This document shows, in pieces, positions 17,311-25,815 of a stretch of DNA of 64,000 bases. The position numbers and the translations under genes are program-made. Positions within the stretch are counted from its first letter, which is position 1. The number at the start of each line of letters is the position of its first letter. The stretch spans positions 1 through 64,000 of the forward strand of contig CAYJFP010000009.1 in assembly GCA_964369415.1 (NCBI GenBank). Direction: 5' to 3'. This stretch comes from SIG603 sp964369415 (GTDB lineage: Bacteria; Bacillota; Clostridia; Oscillospirales; Acutalibacteraceae). The notes under the pieces are model-generated. The model was not told the DNA's origin. It ran no database searches and saw nothing but the letters and a program-made list of their open reading frames with translations.

Positions 17311-18423
17311 TTAAACTACTTCCTTTTTATTTTGTGAATGAAAATCGTCAAAAACTTTGCTTAAATATGACTTGATTTTTTCTCTTTCTTTATCAAAAAT
17401 AGAGTTAACTTTTTTAAAATCAACTTTCTTATTCACTACGTCAAAATCATTAAAATCACTCGGGTGACACTGCATACAATCTGTAAGTTTGAGCACGCTT
17501 TCAAGCCTTCCGCCAAATTCGCTAGGATAAACTGAAATAGGCATGGTATTAAGATTTAAAGAAAAAGCAGTTGCGTGGAAAGAGTCGGTCAAAACAAATT
17601 TTGCATTGTCAATTAAGGTGACAAACTCTAAAACTTCGGGCAAAAATATACTTTTTCCAGCTCTGTAGAATTGGTCGTATCTCGTGCAAAGTCTGTATAT
17701 AGGAAGTCCAGTTTTCTTAGATAATTCTTTTGCGTAATTGTCAAATTCAGCAGAACGATTTAGATTATATATTAAAATATAATCGCCTTTAATCTTAGAT
17801 TTCGGAGCTTTTTCTCGCCAAAAATCACCGCCAAACGCCAGTGTAGGGTCTACAACATGATAGGTATTTTCATAGTCATAATAGTCTTTTAACATATCTT
17901 TTGCGTAGTCTTCACGGACAGATAAATATTTGTACTCACTTATTAAGTCTTTTGTTGCAAGCACTTCTTCCTTAGAAAGTTTTTTCTTGCCAAAGCTTAC
18001 TGCGTATCCAAATTTATATTTATCTTTTGGAACAAAGTTTAGATACAAAGCTTTTATAATGCCTCTGTTCCACTCGGAATTCCAAACTTGGTCACTACCT
18101 GTGCAGTATAAATCTGAATCAAGATTAAAGTTTTCAAAATCTTTTTCGTATGTATATACTTTTTTTGTCAAATTAATATTTTTGCTTAAAAAGCCACCGA
18201 AAACTTTTTCCCATCTTTTAACCGTGGGCATCATAGCCAAACGCTTGATAGGATTCGAACCACACCATGAGTTCAAAAGATTCTCATCTAAGCTATCTTC
18301 TCTTATAAAATTTATAACCTCGGTGTCAAAACCATAGCTTTTAAACATCTCTTGAGTCGCTAAAGTTTGAAGTGCTGAACCATAGTTTTTTATTGCGTGT
18401 AGAGTAATTAGACTTATTTTCAT
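17311..18423 (-). CDS. polysaccharide pyruvyl transferase family protein
   Basis: 370 residues from ATG 18423, preceded by AAGGG at 8 bases; a longer frame reaching into the upstream glycosyltransferase is not used. It has the PF04230 pattern: KISLITLHAIKNYGSALQT near the N terminus, DLYCTGSDQVWNSEWN around 105-120, and FVLTDSFHATAFSLNLN near 290, the GT-B-like fold of pyruvyl transferases such as CsaB. These add a pyruvate ketal from phosphoenolpyruvate to a sugar of an exopolysaccharide or cell-wall polymer. Neighbours are glycosyltransferase (27 bases upstream) and the F420-type protein. A pyruvyl-decorated exopolysaccharide is the likely product, by inference. Confidence 0.85.
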   Translation of the reverse strand: MKISLITLHAIKNYGSALQTLATQEMFKSYGFDTEVINFIREDSLDENLLNSWCGSNPIKRLAMMPTVKRWEKVFGGFLSKNINLTKKVYTYEKDFENFNLDSDLYCTGSDQVWNSEWNRGIIKALYLNFVPKDKYKFGYAVSFGKKKLSKEEVLATKDLISEYKYLSVREDYAKDMLKDYYDYENTYHVVDPTLAFGGDFWREKAPKSKIKGDYILIYNLNRSAEFDNYAKELSKKTGLPIYRLCTRYDQFYRAGKSIFLPEVLEFVTLIDNAKFVLTDSFHATAFSLNLNTMPISVYPSEFGGRLESVLKLTDCMQCHPSDFNDFDVVNKKVDFKKVNSIFDKEREKIKSYLSKVFDDFHSQNKKEVV

Positions 18424-18449
18424 TATCTTTTCCCTTCTAAAAGCGGATT

Positions 18450-19541
18450 TTAAGTTAAATAATACTCTTGCATTTTTTTGCTTTGAGTATTTATATCGTA
18501 GCCGTTTTTCCTTACTATGTCGCTGTATTGTTCTCTTTTGTCTGTATTGAAAGTTGCATTTGCAATAAAATCTGCCCATTTGTCGGCGCCTTCTTGATTA
18601 ATCGGCAAAAAGTTAATCAAATCACTGACGTTCATTTCGTCGGTAACTCTATCTGAAACTAATTCCAACAGTCCATTAGCCTGAGATTCGATTAAAACCA
18701 CGGGCAAACCTTCGTATAAAGATGGCAAAATAAACATGTCAAAAGCGTTTAATAGTTTTGGAACGTCGCTTCTAATGCCTAAAAATTTAACATTTTCGGA
18801 AATTCCCATTTCTACGGTCATTTGCTTATACTTTTCGTCTTCTAAACCTCTTCCTGCTATTAAAAGTACAGTGTCATCTCTTTTTTCGAGGACTTTTTTA
18901 TATACTTTAAAAAGATACGGAAAGTTCTTTTGTTCGGAAAGTCTACCGACAATTCCTAAGACAAATTTATCTTCTACGCCAAGTTCTTTCCTTTTTTCAT
19001 CCCTGATTTCGGGCGAAAACTTGAAAGCTTCGGTATTTATAGCGTTTGTCATTATTTTGACTTTTGCATTTTTGCCCCACATATAAATTCCAGCATCTTT
19101 ACCGCAGGCAAATAAATCGGTCGCATAATGTTTGGCGACTATGGACAGCATTTTATTAACTATAGCCTTAGATTTTGAGATTGGTTCAAAGGCGATATGC
19201 GAGTGGACAATTCTCTTTTTGACTTTATATTTTTTCCCAAAGCGCATTAAAAACAGTCCACGAGAGCCCATGTGAGAGTGTATCACGTCATAGTTTCCAT
19301 CTTTTACAATTTTCTCCATTTCTCTCATGTAGGCTTTTTTGTCTTTTTTAAAAGCTGATATTTTATGAATTTTACATCCTAAATCTTCCAAAGGCTTTTC
19401 GTATATACCCTCGTCGTAATAATTATATATCAAAAAATCAAATTGAACCTTTGTCTTGTCCATATTTGAATAGTAGTCATAAAGCAGTTTGGCGACACCG
19501 CCGCCGTCTAATGATGCTAATTCTTGAAGAACTCTAATCAT
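18450..19541 (-). CDS. glycosyltransferase family 4-type (GT-B)
   Basis: 363 residues from ATG 19541, which has AGGAGG seven bases upstream. GT-B fold: N-terminal ASLDGGGVAKLLYDYYSNMD acceptor side, HSHMGSRG around residue 88, and the C-terminal nucleotide-sugar half with FVLGIVGRLSEQKNFPYLF and the SLYEGLPVVLIESQANGL motif carrying the conserved E-x7-E type glutamates. It builds a glycosidic bond for the repeat unit. A second enzyme of the same type is at 34530-35642, sharing the HSHM and EG-P-E arrangement, so at least two steps use this fold. Donor sugar not determinable. Confidence 0.87.
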   Translation of the reverse strand: MIRVLQELASLDGGGVAKLLYDYYSNMDKTKVQFDFLIYNYYDEGIYEKPLEDLGCKIHKISAFKKDKKAYMREMEKIVKDGNYDVIHSHMGSRGLFLMRFGKKYKVKKRIVHSHIAFEPISKSKAIVNKMLSIVAKHYATDLFACGKDAGIYMWGKNAKVKIMTNAINTEAFKFSPEIRDEKRKELGVEDKFVLGIVGRLSEQKNFPYLFKVYKKVLEKRDDTVLLIAGRGLEDEKYKQMTVEMGISENVKFLGIRSDVPKLLNAFDMFILPSLYEGLPVVLIESQANGLLELVSDRVTDEMNVSDLINFLPINQEGADKWADFIANATFNTDKREQYSDIVRKNGYDINTQSKKMQEYYLT

Positions 19542-19590
19542 TGATAAACCTCCTAAAGTTATGTACATATGCTATTTTATTTATTAAAAA

Positions 19591-20655
19591 TTACTTTTTT
19601 ATTTTACTGTCTATTCCCATCAAAGTTCTTGTGAATCCATTGTCTAGTTTTACAAAAATAAAGGTGACGGGGATGATAATTGTTATTGCGATTAAAAAAA
19701 CAAGTATAGAATTTACGTTTAAATTCAGATAATCAAACGCAATTTTTAAGCTTACGAGCACTAAAGGATGAACAAAATATATAAATCCCGAAACTTTTCG
19801 TCCCAAATTTGCAAACTTTGTATATTTAGGCATAGGGTGATTGATAAAGACTAGTAGCAGGCATATTGCTAGTGGATAAACCATAAAGAATGCATAAGGG
19901 TTATCTGTAGATTTCATCACTAGCACAAGAAATAAGATTTCTGCCATATATAATACCGAGCTAACTAAAAGTAATACTAGACTAGCTTTAGCTTTGATAA
20001 AATTACCTTTTTTGATGAGATAAATAAAATATCCAGCCGTGAAGCTTGAAAATCCAACAGCACAAATCAAAACGAGTGGATGAAATTTAGGGAAGGAATA
20101 AATCGGTGCTAAAAACGGAATATTATCCCCAATAAAGCTGTACCCAGTACCCAAAATTGCAATGACATTTATAATTATAGAAATAATCGCAAAGATTAAA
20201 ATCCCTTTTTCTTTAAAAAATTTATGAATAATCGTGGTTAAAAGTATGGAATATAGCAGTGCTAAAAAGTACCAAAAATGATAATAGCTGCCATCAATAA
20301 AAAAGAAAATCACTCTCTCTATGAAAAATCTGTCGATCGGCTCACCGCCTATTATGACCGAAGTTACAAAGCTTAAAGAATAGTAGATTAAGGTCCATAC
20401 GGCGTAAGTTTTTAGGGCACTAAAGAACCATGAATTAAAATTCGCCTTATTCTCAATCAATGATTTTATGTAAAAATAACCCGACACTATCAAAAAATAC
20501 GCAACTATAAAACGTACAGAATATCTGCTTAAAATATTATACATTACAGAATTGATATCAATAAAAATATTTGAATGGCAAGCGACAGTCACTACGGCTA
20601 TTACCAATCTGAATATATCTATTGAATTATTTCTTTTTGAAAGAGTAGAACTCAT
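19591..20655 (-). CDS. membrane acyltransferase family 3
   Basis: 354 residues with about ten membrane segments. The opening KRNNSIDIFRLVIAVVTVACH carries the acyltransferase-3 (OafA/YrhL, PF01757) signature with its His. Further conserved features are the FFIDGSYYHFWYFLALLYS segment and a VHPLVL-like ending near 293. It would O-acetylate or O-succinylate sugars during export. It overlaps the preceding acyltransferase by four bases (ATGA), so translation is coupled. The two copies share the same plan (FI.RV.FFF..GSY.HFW) and come from a tandem duplication followed by strong divergence. Confidence 0.85.
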   Translation of the reverse strand: MSSTLSKRNNSIDIFRLVIAVVTVACHSNIFIDINSVMYNILSRYSVRFIVAYFLIVSGYFYIKSLIENKANFNSWFFSALKTYAVWTLIYYSLSFVTSVIIGGEPIDRFFIERVIFFFIDGSYYHFWYFLALLYSILLTTIIHKFFKEKGILIFAIISIIINVIAILGTGYSFIGDNIPFLAPIYSFPKFHPLVLICAVGFSSFTAGYFIYLIKKGNFIKAKASLVLLLVSSVLYMAEILFLVLVMKSTDNPYAFFMVYPLAICLLLVFINHPMPKYTKFANLGRKVSGFIYFVHPLVLVSLKIAFDYLNLNVNSILVFLIAITIIIPVTFIFVKLDNGFTRTLMGIDSKIKK

Positions 20656-21752
20656 TTTACCACCTCTTTTTTCGGCGTTTTACTCTTAGTAGGAAGTCCA
20701 AGCAGAGTAAGGCTCCAGTTTGTATTGATTTTTACTAAAATATAACCCATAAGTGAAGAGGTAATCAGCACGATAAAGAAAAGAAAAGTTCCGCTGATTT
20801 CGATATTTAGAATCTTCACTGCCATTGCACTGATAGCTATTAAGAGAGAGTGGATGAAGTATATAAAGTTTGCAAGTTTTCTGGACCAATCTGAAAATGT
20901 GGCAAACTTTAGCATTGGAAACCGCAAAAGAGCTACAAACAGGCATAAAACAAAAGGATATGTAGTAAATTGCGAAAAGGGTCTTTCGATACCGTCTAAG
21001 AATAAAATCATAATTATACTTTCTATGCAGTAAAGCATGAAGCTTATAGCAAGTAAAATTAAGGTTTTTGAATTGCTCCATTTTTCATATATTTTACCTA
21101 TTCGATTTAGTAGGTATCCAAGAGACACGAACGGAAGACCGATAAGAAAAATACTTCTAAAAACATGGAAACCATCCCAAGCGTAAAAATCGGAGAGAAT
21201 CGGAATATTTTGTGAAATGGTGTAGTAAGGAGTGCCAAAAGCACCGATTAAAAATAGTAAAATAGAAAAGCATGAAAGAATAAATAATCCTTTTTCGCTA
21301 AAAAACTTATATACAAAATTGATGATTATCATAGAATAAAGTATTGCTGGAAAATTCCAAAAATGCGAGTAACTTCCCTCGGTAAAAAAGAACAAGACCC
21401 GCTCTATAAGAAATCTGTCTAAAGGCGTATCGCCCATGACCACGTTTTCGACAAAGCTTGCGATATAGTATATTACCGACCAAATAAAGTATATTTTTAG
21501 CATTTTGGGAAAACTTTTTTTAAACGCTGGCTTTCCTGAAAGAAGTTCTTTACAGAAATAAAATCCTGTAATACAGGCAAAGAATTGAACAACAAATCTG
21601 CCCATGATTATATTGACAAAAATATAGTAAAAAGTCTCGTTAAAGTCGATTAAAAAATATGTGTGTGCCGCCAAAGCTCCGATAGCCGCTACTAAGCGCA
21701 TAATGTCTATCGAACAATTTCGAGCTGGTTTTAAAGCATATGATGCTTCCAT
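20652..21752 (-). CDS. membrane acyltransferase family 3
   Basis: 366 residues, about ten membrane segments, acyltransferase-3 family: CSIDIMRLVAAIGALAAHTYF at the N terminus, FLIERVLFFFTEGSYSHFWNF around 125, and a final FIHSLLIAISA helix. It is the upstream partner of the next acyltransferase, with which it overlaps, and lies 17 bases after the flippase gene. Two such enzymes imply two acylation positions or two acyl groups on the repeat unit (inference). RBS is AAGGGGG about 6 bases before ATG. Confidence 0.85.
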   Translation of the reverse strand: MEASYALKPARNCSIDIMRLVAAIGALAAHTYFLIDFNETFYYIFVNIIMGRFVVQFFACITGFYFCKELLSGKPAFKKSFPKMLKIYFIWSVIYYIASFVENVVMGDTPLDRFLIERVLFFFTEGSYSHFWNFPAILYSMIIINFVYKFFSEKGLFILSCFSILLFLIGAFGTPYYTISQNIPILSDFYAWDGFHVFRSIFLIGLPFVSLGYLLNRIGKIYEKWSNSKTLILLAISFMLYCIESIIMILFLDGIERPFSQFTTYPFVLCLFVALLRFPMLKFATFSDWSRKLANFIYFIHSLLIAISAMAVKILNIEISGTFLFFIVLITSSLMGYILVKINTNWSLTLLGLPTKSKTPKKEVVK

Positions 21753-21769
21753 GAAATCCCCCTTAAGAA

Positions 21770-22996
21770 TTATTTTCTTTCAAATGCAAGTTTTTTTACT
21801 GATTTGAAAGTTTTGATTAAGTTGTTTCTCTTGATAAAGAGATAAATTATAAAACAGATGGTGTATAAAATAGTGGCAGTAAGTCCATCCATATTCCAGT
21901 TAAATATTATGAAAGCCCAGGTTAGAACTTGCTCTAGCAAAATATCTGGAAGAGCTTTTCGGTTAACATTTTTCTGTAGTAAAAGTTCTGCAAAAATATT
22001 CTTAAACGCCACTAAAATTACTATAGAAATAACCGCTAAGTCTAAATTTCCGAGCACATAAATCATTACGCCCGTAAGAATTAAACTAAGCGCAACCGAA
22101 GAAGCATTTACAAGCAAAATTCTTCCGCCTTGATTAAAGACCTTAAAGTATGTGTTTGTAAGAACCGACGATCTTGCTTCAAAAATGCAAACAGGCAGTA
22201 AAACAGCAAGATATTTAAGGCTGTCTGCATATTGTGGAAGCCACAATTCAAGGAGTAAACTGATAGGTGTGTAGAAAATTAACAGCACCAAAATCGGAAG
22301 CGTCGTAATATTTCTTACAATATCGTAAAAACCCTTGAGCTTTTCAGGGTCGGACTTTCGTATCATCGGAAACAAAACAATTCCAACAGCGGCGATACAG
22401 GTTATAACCATATTAGATAAACTTAAAGTAAGAGATACTTTACCAAAGGTTGTAGTGCCAAAATAGTCTTCAATTCCAAGCCTTACCGTNNNNNNNNNNN
22501 NNNNNNNNNNNNNNNNNNNNNNNNNNNNNNNNNNNNNNNNNNNNNNNNNNNNNNNNNNNNNNNNNNNNNNNNNNNNNNNNNNNNNNNNNCTTTGTAAGCA
22601 GTAGCGTAAGATATCTAAAAATGCCGAAATAAAGGCAAATGCCATCGCCATTTGTCGGTCTCCACCGGTAATATTGTATACGACAATGAATCCTACGATA
22701 GAAGTAAAAAGCACTTCATAGATAGTCAGCGTCCAAAATTGTCCTGCGACATTCCCTTTATTTAAATCGTCGTAATTCTTACCGCCGTGCTTTAGGTAAA
22801 GACCTTCACACCAACCGAGTGAAGAGTAGACCGTGTATGTAAGATATAACTGATAAAGCTGCCAGTATGAGTACTCTTCAACTCCAAGGACTCTTGGCAA
22901 AAAGAGAGTAAGGCCGACAGAGATAAAGAGCCTGATTACATTTACAGAAACTGCTCTAAATATATTTGCGGCAAAAGACTTAAACTTTTGGTTCAT
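21770..22996 (-). CDS. Wzx-type polysaccharide flippase, interrupted by assembly gap
   Basis: The two ends encode a polytopic membrane protein of the MOP/oligosaccharide flippase class: N-terminal FRAVSVNVIRLFISVGLTLFLPRVLGVEEYSYWQLYQLYL with several helices, and a C-terminal half with FPMIRKSDPEKLKGFYDIVRN and more helices. It should move the lipid-linked repeat unit across the membrane. The middle is a run of 100 N (22490-22589); because that length is a placeholder, the true protein length and even the continuity of the frame are not known. Wzx proteins usually have 400-500 residues. It follows the polymerase gene by 12 bases. Confidence 0.75.
   Translation of the reverse strand: MNQKFKSFAANIFRAVSVNVIRLFISVGLTLFLPRVLGVEEYSYWQLYQLYLTYTVYSSLGWCEGLYLKHGGKNYDDLNKGNVAGQFWTLTIYEVLFTSIVGFIVVYNITGGDRQMAMAFAFISAFLDILRYCLQXXXXXXXXXXXXXXXXXXXXXXXXXXXXXXXXXXTVRLGIEDYFGTTTFGKVSLTLSLSNMVITCIAAVGIVLFPMIRKSDPEKLKGFYDIVRNITTLPILVLLIFYTPISLLLELWLPQYADSLKYLAVLLPVCIFEARSSVLTNTYFKVFNQGGRILLVNASSVALSLILTGVMIYVLGNLDLAVISIVILVAFKNIFAELLLQKNVNRKALPDILLEQVLTWAFIIFNWNMDGLTATILYTICFIIYLFIKRNNLIKTFKSVKKLAFERK
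22490..22589. other. assembly gap of 100 N
   Basis: A run of exactly 100 undetermined bases, the usual placeholder for a scaffold gap of unknown size. Anything could be missing here, including more genes. Confidence 0.99.
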
Positions 22997-23008
22997 TTTT
23001 TCTCCTTT

Positions 23009-24112
23009 TTATCTGTCGAAAATTGTTTGATATGGTATGATGTCGTACCATCCGTTTACATAGATATCGTATAATAGCTTTACTAAGTAAAGAGCGATAA
23101 GCAACAATGAAACTACTACACGTCGATTATCCACTTTTTCACGTCTTAACATTTTAGGGATACAAAGTAGCCCTGGAATAGAAAAGCAAATTAAAAAACG
23201 ACTAACTTGTGGAATCGATTCTGTAAGATACATAACCAAGGTACCTAAAAACTGAACATTAACCATGAAATTATAGTCTTTGTCGTCTTTATCATCGCCG
23301 TAGCAATAATAAAAATCATATAAAATTAAAAGTATTATAGAAAAAACATATCCGATAACATAAAAATCGGCAAGCTCATTATACGGAGAACCTAAATACC
23401 AACTATACTGAGTTTGCGCAATAATAGCTCGCAACAAATAATTCATCGGAACCATCAGGACAGCACCTATAATCACTAAGAAAACATGGACTTTAATATT
23501 AATCTTAAAGCCATAAAGAAAATAAAGTGGAATAAAAATTATAGCACTGGTATGAATGGTAAAAAGAATTAGACAAATGATTAAATATGGCAAAAACCTC
23601 CGCTGCTTAATAAACTTAATCGCATATAGGAAAACAGCAACTGTCATCATTTGACGAAGTTGGTTCATAGAGTTAAAATACACGGCATCTAGCACGAAAA
23701 AAAGAATACTGAAAGCATAATTTACCGATTGATCGTAAATCGCCTTAAAGATAAATCCGTAAGTAATAATACTGCACACGGCTGCCATCAGGGCAAAATC
23801 GGGCATAATATTATAAACTATCACGTTTAAAAGGTTAAATCCGGGTTCAGAAAAAGCTTCGGTGCTATCATTAATGCCAAAAAAATACTTATAATAAATC
23901 GGCCAGTCTGTACCGACCTCATGACGCACAGATGCTACTATAATGAGCGGAAGTGCTGAGCAAACAGCCAAAAAAAAGCGTTTACTAGCTATCTTATTGA
24001 CTTTTTCACCTATTGAGGCTGCATTCGGTGATGAGCATGAAATACGCTCGGTGTATGCTGCGAGTCCTGCAAAAATCATAGAGATTATCGTCGCAGTGAC
24101 ATAAACTATCAT
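23009..24112 (-). CDS. EpsG-family polysaccharide polymerase
   Basis: 367 residues with roughly ten membrane segments. The early VASVRHEVGTDWPIYYKYF loop, then EPGFNLLNVI and YFNSMNQLRQMMTVAVFLYAI are characteristic of the EpsG family, which replaces Wzy as the exopolysaccharide polymerase in Bacillota. The gene is the first of the minus-strand group from 24112 to 16093. RBS AGGAGA is 8 bases from ATG. A TATAAT at about 24230 on the minus strand could serve as its -10, but the -35 is poor. Confidence 0.8.
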   Translation of the reverse strand: MIVYVTATIISMIFAGLAAYTERISCSSPNAASIGEKVNKIASKRFFLAVCSALPLIIVASVRHEVGTDWPIYYKYFFGINDSTEAFSEPGFNLLNVIVYNIMPDFALMAAVCSIITYGFIFKAIYDQSVNYAFSILFFVLDAVYFNSMNQLRQMMTVAVFLYAIKFIKQRRFLPYLIICLILFTIHTSAIIFIPLYFLYGFKINIKVHVFLVIIGAVLMVPMNYLLRAIIAQTQYSWYLGSPYNELADFYVIGYVFSIILLILYDFYYCYGDDKDDKDYNFMVNVQFLGTLVMYLTESIPQVSRFLICFSIPGLLCIPKMLRREKVDNRRVVVSLLLIALYLVKLLYDIYVNGWYDIIPYQTIFDR

Positions 24113-24171
24113 AAATTTTCTCCTAAGAATTAGTTGAATGTTTGAGTTTTTATTTATTTAAGTGTTTTGAA

Positions 24172-24200
24172 TTGACAAAAAGCTTTTACTCGTGTTAAAA
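24172..24200 (+). promoter_or_regulatory. promoter of the metallophosphoesterase gene
   Basis: TTGACA (24172-24177), 17-bp spacer, TTAAAA (24195-24200), about 90 bases upstream of the ATG. A GGCT...AGCC inverted repeat (24233-24256) lies in the leader. Confidence 0.65.
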
Positions 24201-24289
24201 TTTTTTTATCAAACAAAAACCCGTTAGATTATAGGCTGATATTTTTTGTATGAGCCTTTGGTGCATTTGTATATAAAAGGAGCTATTAT

Positions 24290-25114
24290 ATGTCTACAAA
24301 AACAATACGCCGCTTGATAATAAGCTTAAGCATAGTTCTAATATTGGTAATATTTTTAGCATTTGGATTTAATTCTTCACTTGAAGTTACAGAATATAGC
24401 TATACAAATGCTAAAATACCTTCAGAATTTGACGGGTACCGCATACTTCAAATTTCAGATTATCACAATAAAGACTTTGGTGATAATCAGGCTTCTTTTA
24501 TTAAAGCGGTAGAACAGGCAAACCCTGATATTATTGTTTTAACTGGAGACATAGTGGACGAAGACCATGAAGACATTATCGCTTCAAAAGAGATGACTGA
24601 AGGCATGGCAGATATTGCTCCTACTTACTACATAACAGGAAATCATGAGCTAAAACCCGAAGCCGAAAAGCAGTATGAGATGTATAAACAGGTTATGACC
24701 GACAGTGGCGTGGTGCATTTAGACAATCAATCGGTGTATTTAACTGAGGGCGATTCTAGCATAATTCTTCACGGAAAGCAGTATTATGCACATTATATAG
24801 ACCTTTACTTAGAACCCGCCGATACCGATGAATTTAACATCTTGCTTTATCACGGCAGTGACAATTTTGACGAAATTGCACCTATGAATTACGATTTAGT
24901 CTTATCGGGGCACGCTCATGGTGGCGTGATTATTTTACCGTTCGTTGGTGGTTTAATCGGAAACGAAGGTGACCTTTTTCCCAAATACGATTTTGGAATG
25001 TTTGAAAATGGTAATTCAACGTTAATCGCAAACCGTGGCGTTGGAGATGCCGAAATACCAAGGTTTTTTAACCCGCCTGAAATTACAGTAGTTACGCTTC
25101 ATAGTGAAGCGTAA
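24290..25114 (+). CDS. membrane-anchored metallophosphoesterase (YaeI/YkuE-like)
   Basis: 274 residues. One N-terminal membrane helix (about 10-28), then a calcineurin-like phosphoesterase domain with all metal motifs: ISDYHNKDFG (D-x-H type; Tyr replaces the usual Leu/Thr), VLTGDIVD, TGNHE, and LSGHAHGG. Related proteins such as YkuE and YaeI face outward and act on phospholipid or lipid-A-type phosphates. The gene is transcribed against the surrounding exopolysaccharide genes, with its own promoter and terminator. A paralogue with the same plan is at 61763-62572. RBS AGGAG, 7 bases. Confidence 0.88.
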   Translation: MSTKTIRRLIISLSIVLILVIFLAFGFNSSLEVTEYSYTNAKIPSEFDGYRILQISDYHNKDFGDNQASFIKAVEQANPDIIVLTGDIVDEDHEDIIASKEMTEGMADIAPTYYITGNHELKPEAEKQYEMYKQVMTDSGVVHLDNQSVYLTEGDSSIILHGKQYYAHYIDLYLEPADTDEFNILLYHGSDNFDEIAPMNYDLVLSGHAHGGVIILPFVGGLIGNEGDLFPKYDFGMFENGNSTLIANRGVGDAEIPRFFNPPEITVVTLHSEA

Positions 25115-25122
25115 CTGCTTTT
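25091..25122 (+). terminator. terminator overlapping the stop codon
   Basis: GTTACGCTTCA (25091-25101) and TGAAGCGTAAC (25105-25115) form a perfect 11-bp stem followed by TGCTTTTTTT; the TAA stop is inside the right arm. The T run is only on the plus-strand side. Confidence 0.85.
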
Positions 25123-25123
25123 T

Positions 25124-25810
25124 TTATTGCAACTCGGAATAATTTGGAATTACTCCGATGACATCTAATTTTCCATAAAGTGTGCCGTCTGAAACGGTTA
25201 TCAATCGAAGAGAGAGTATTTCTCTTAAAACAACTATAAAGCAAACTAAGAAAAAGGCAAACGCACCGCCTACAGCAGTTAAAAGAATAAACTGCTCTTG
25301 GGCATCGTATGTCATTTCTGCTGTTGCCGCAATGTCTAATACAGAAATACTGTTGCTCTCATCAATTATAGAGCCAACTTCGGCAACAAAAGCCTTTGTC
25401 ACCTCATTGGCAACATTTATGGCAGTTTGAGAATCGGTGTAAATCGCATAAATATTGATAACTGAAGAACTGTTGACATAGCTACTTTCATTATCGTATG
25501 AAACGTATATCATGTCATATATATCATATTTGTCTAAACTTGTATCCCCTATAGCGGCCAAAGCCTTTTCTGCTACTGTAAGGCTTTTTGCAAGTTCGGC
25601 ATATTGTACGCCTTGGGCTGCATTTCCGTATGCTATAGTGCCAGTATATGCGCTTGCTCTAGCGGTGTACTCATTTTCATGGTCAAGCACGAAATAACAA
25701 GCTACAGCAGATAAAATACTTGCTGCAATAGCAATGATAATAGCTAAAGGAAGCTTGCGAATTAGAGCTTTTAAGCATCTCATATAGTCTATATTAATAA
25801 TTTTTTCCAT
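25124..25810 (-). CDS. Wzz/YveK-type chain-length determinant
   Basis: 228 residues with the polysaccharide co-polymerase plan: a cytoplasmic N terminus, helix 1 at about 18-42 (LAIIIAIAASILSAVACYFVL), an external alpha/beta domain with SVINIYAIYTDSQTAINVANEVTKAF, and helix 2 at about 175-197, ending in a short cytoplasmic tail (VIGVIPNYSELQ). Such proteins set polymer length and activate the partner tyrosine kinase. The kinase-like gene is two genes upstream, separated by an unusual CARDB-like protein. Its stop is a few bases from the convergent phosphoesterase terminator, so transcription may end or read on into the polymerase gene on the far side. Confidence 0.85.
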   Translation of the reverse strand: MEKIINIDYMRCLKALIRKLPLAIIIAIAASILSAVACYFVLDHENEYTARASAYTGTIAYGNAAQGVQYAELAKSLTVAEKALAAIGDTSLDKYDIYDMIYVSYDNESSYVNSSSVINIYAIYTDSQTAINVANEVTKAFVAEVGSIIDESNSISVLDIAATAEMTYDAQEQFILLTAVGGAFAFFLVCFIVVLREILSLRLITVSDGTLYGKLDVIGVIPNYSELQ

Positions 25811-25815
25811 ATGTA

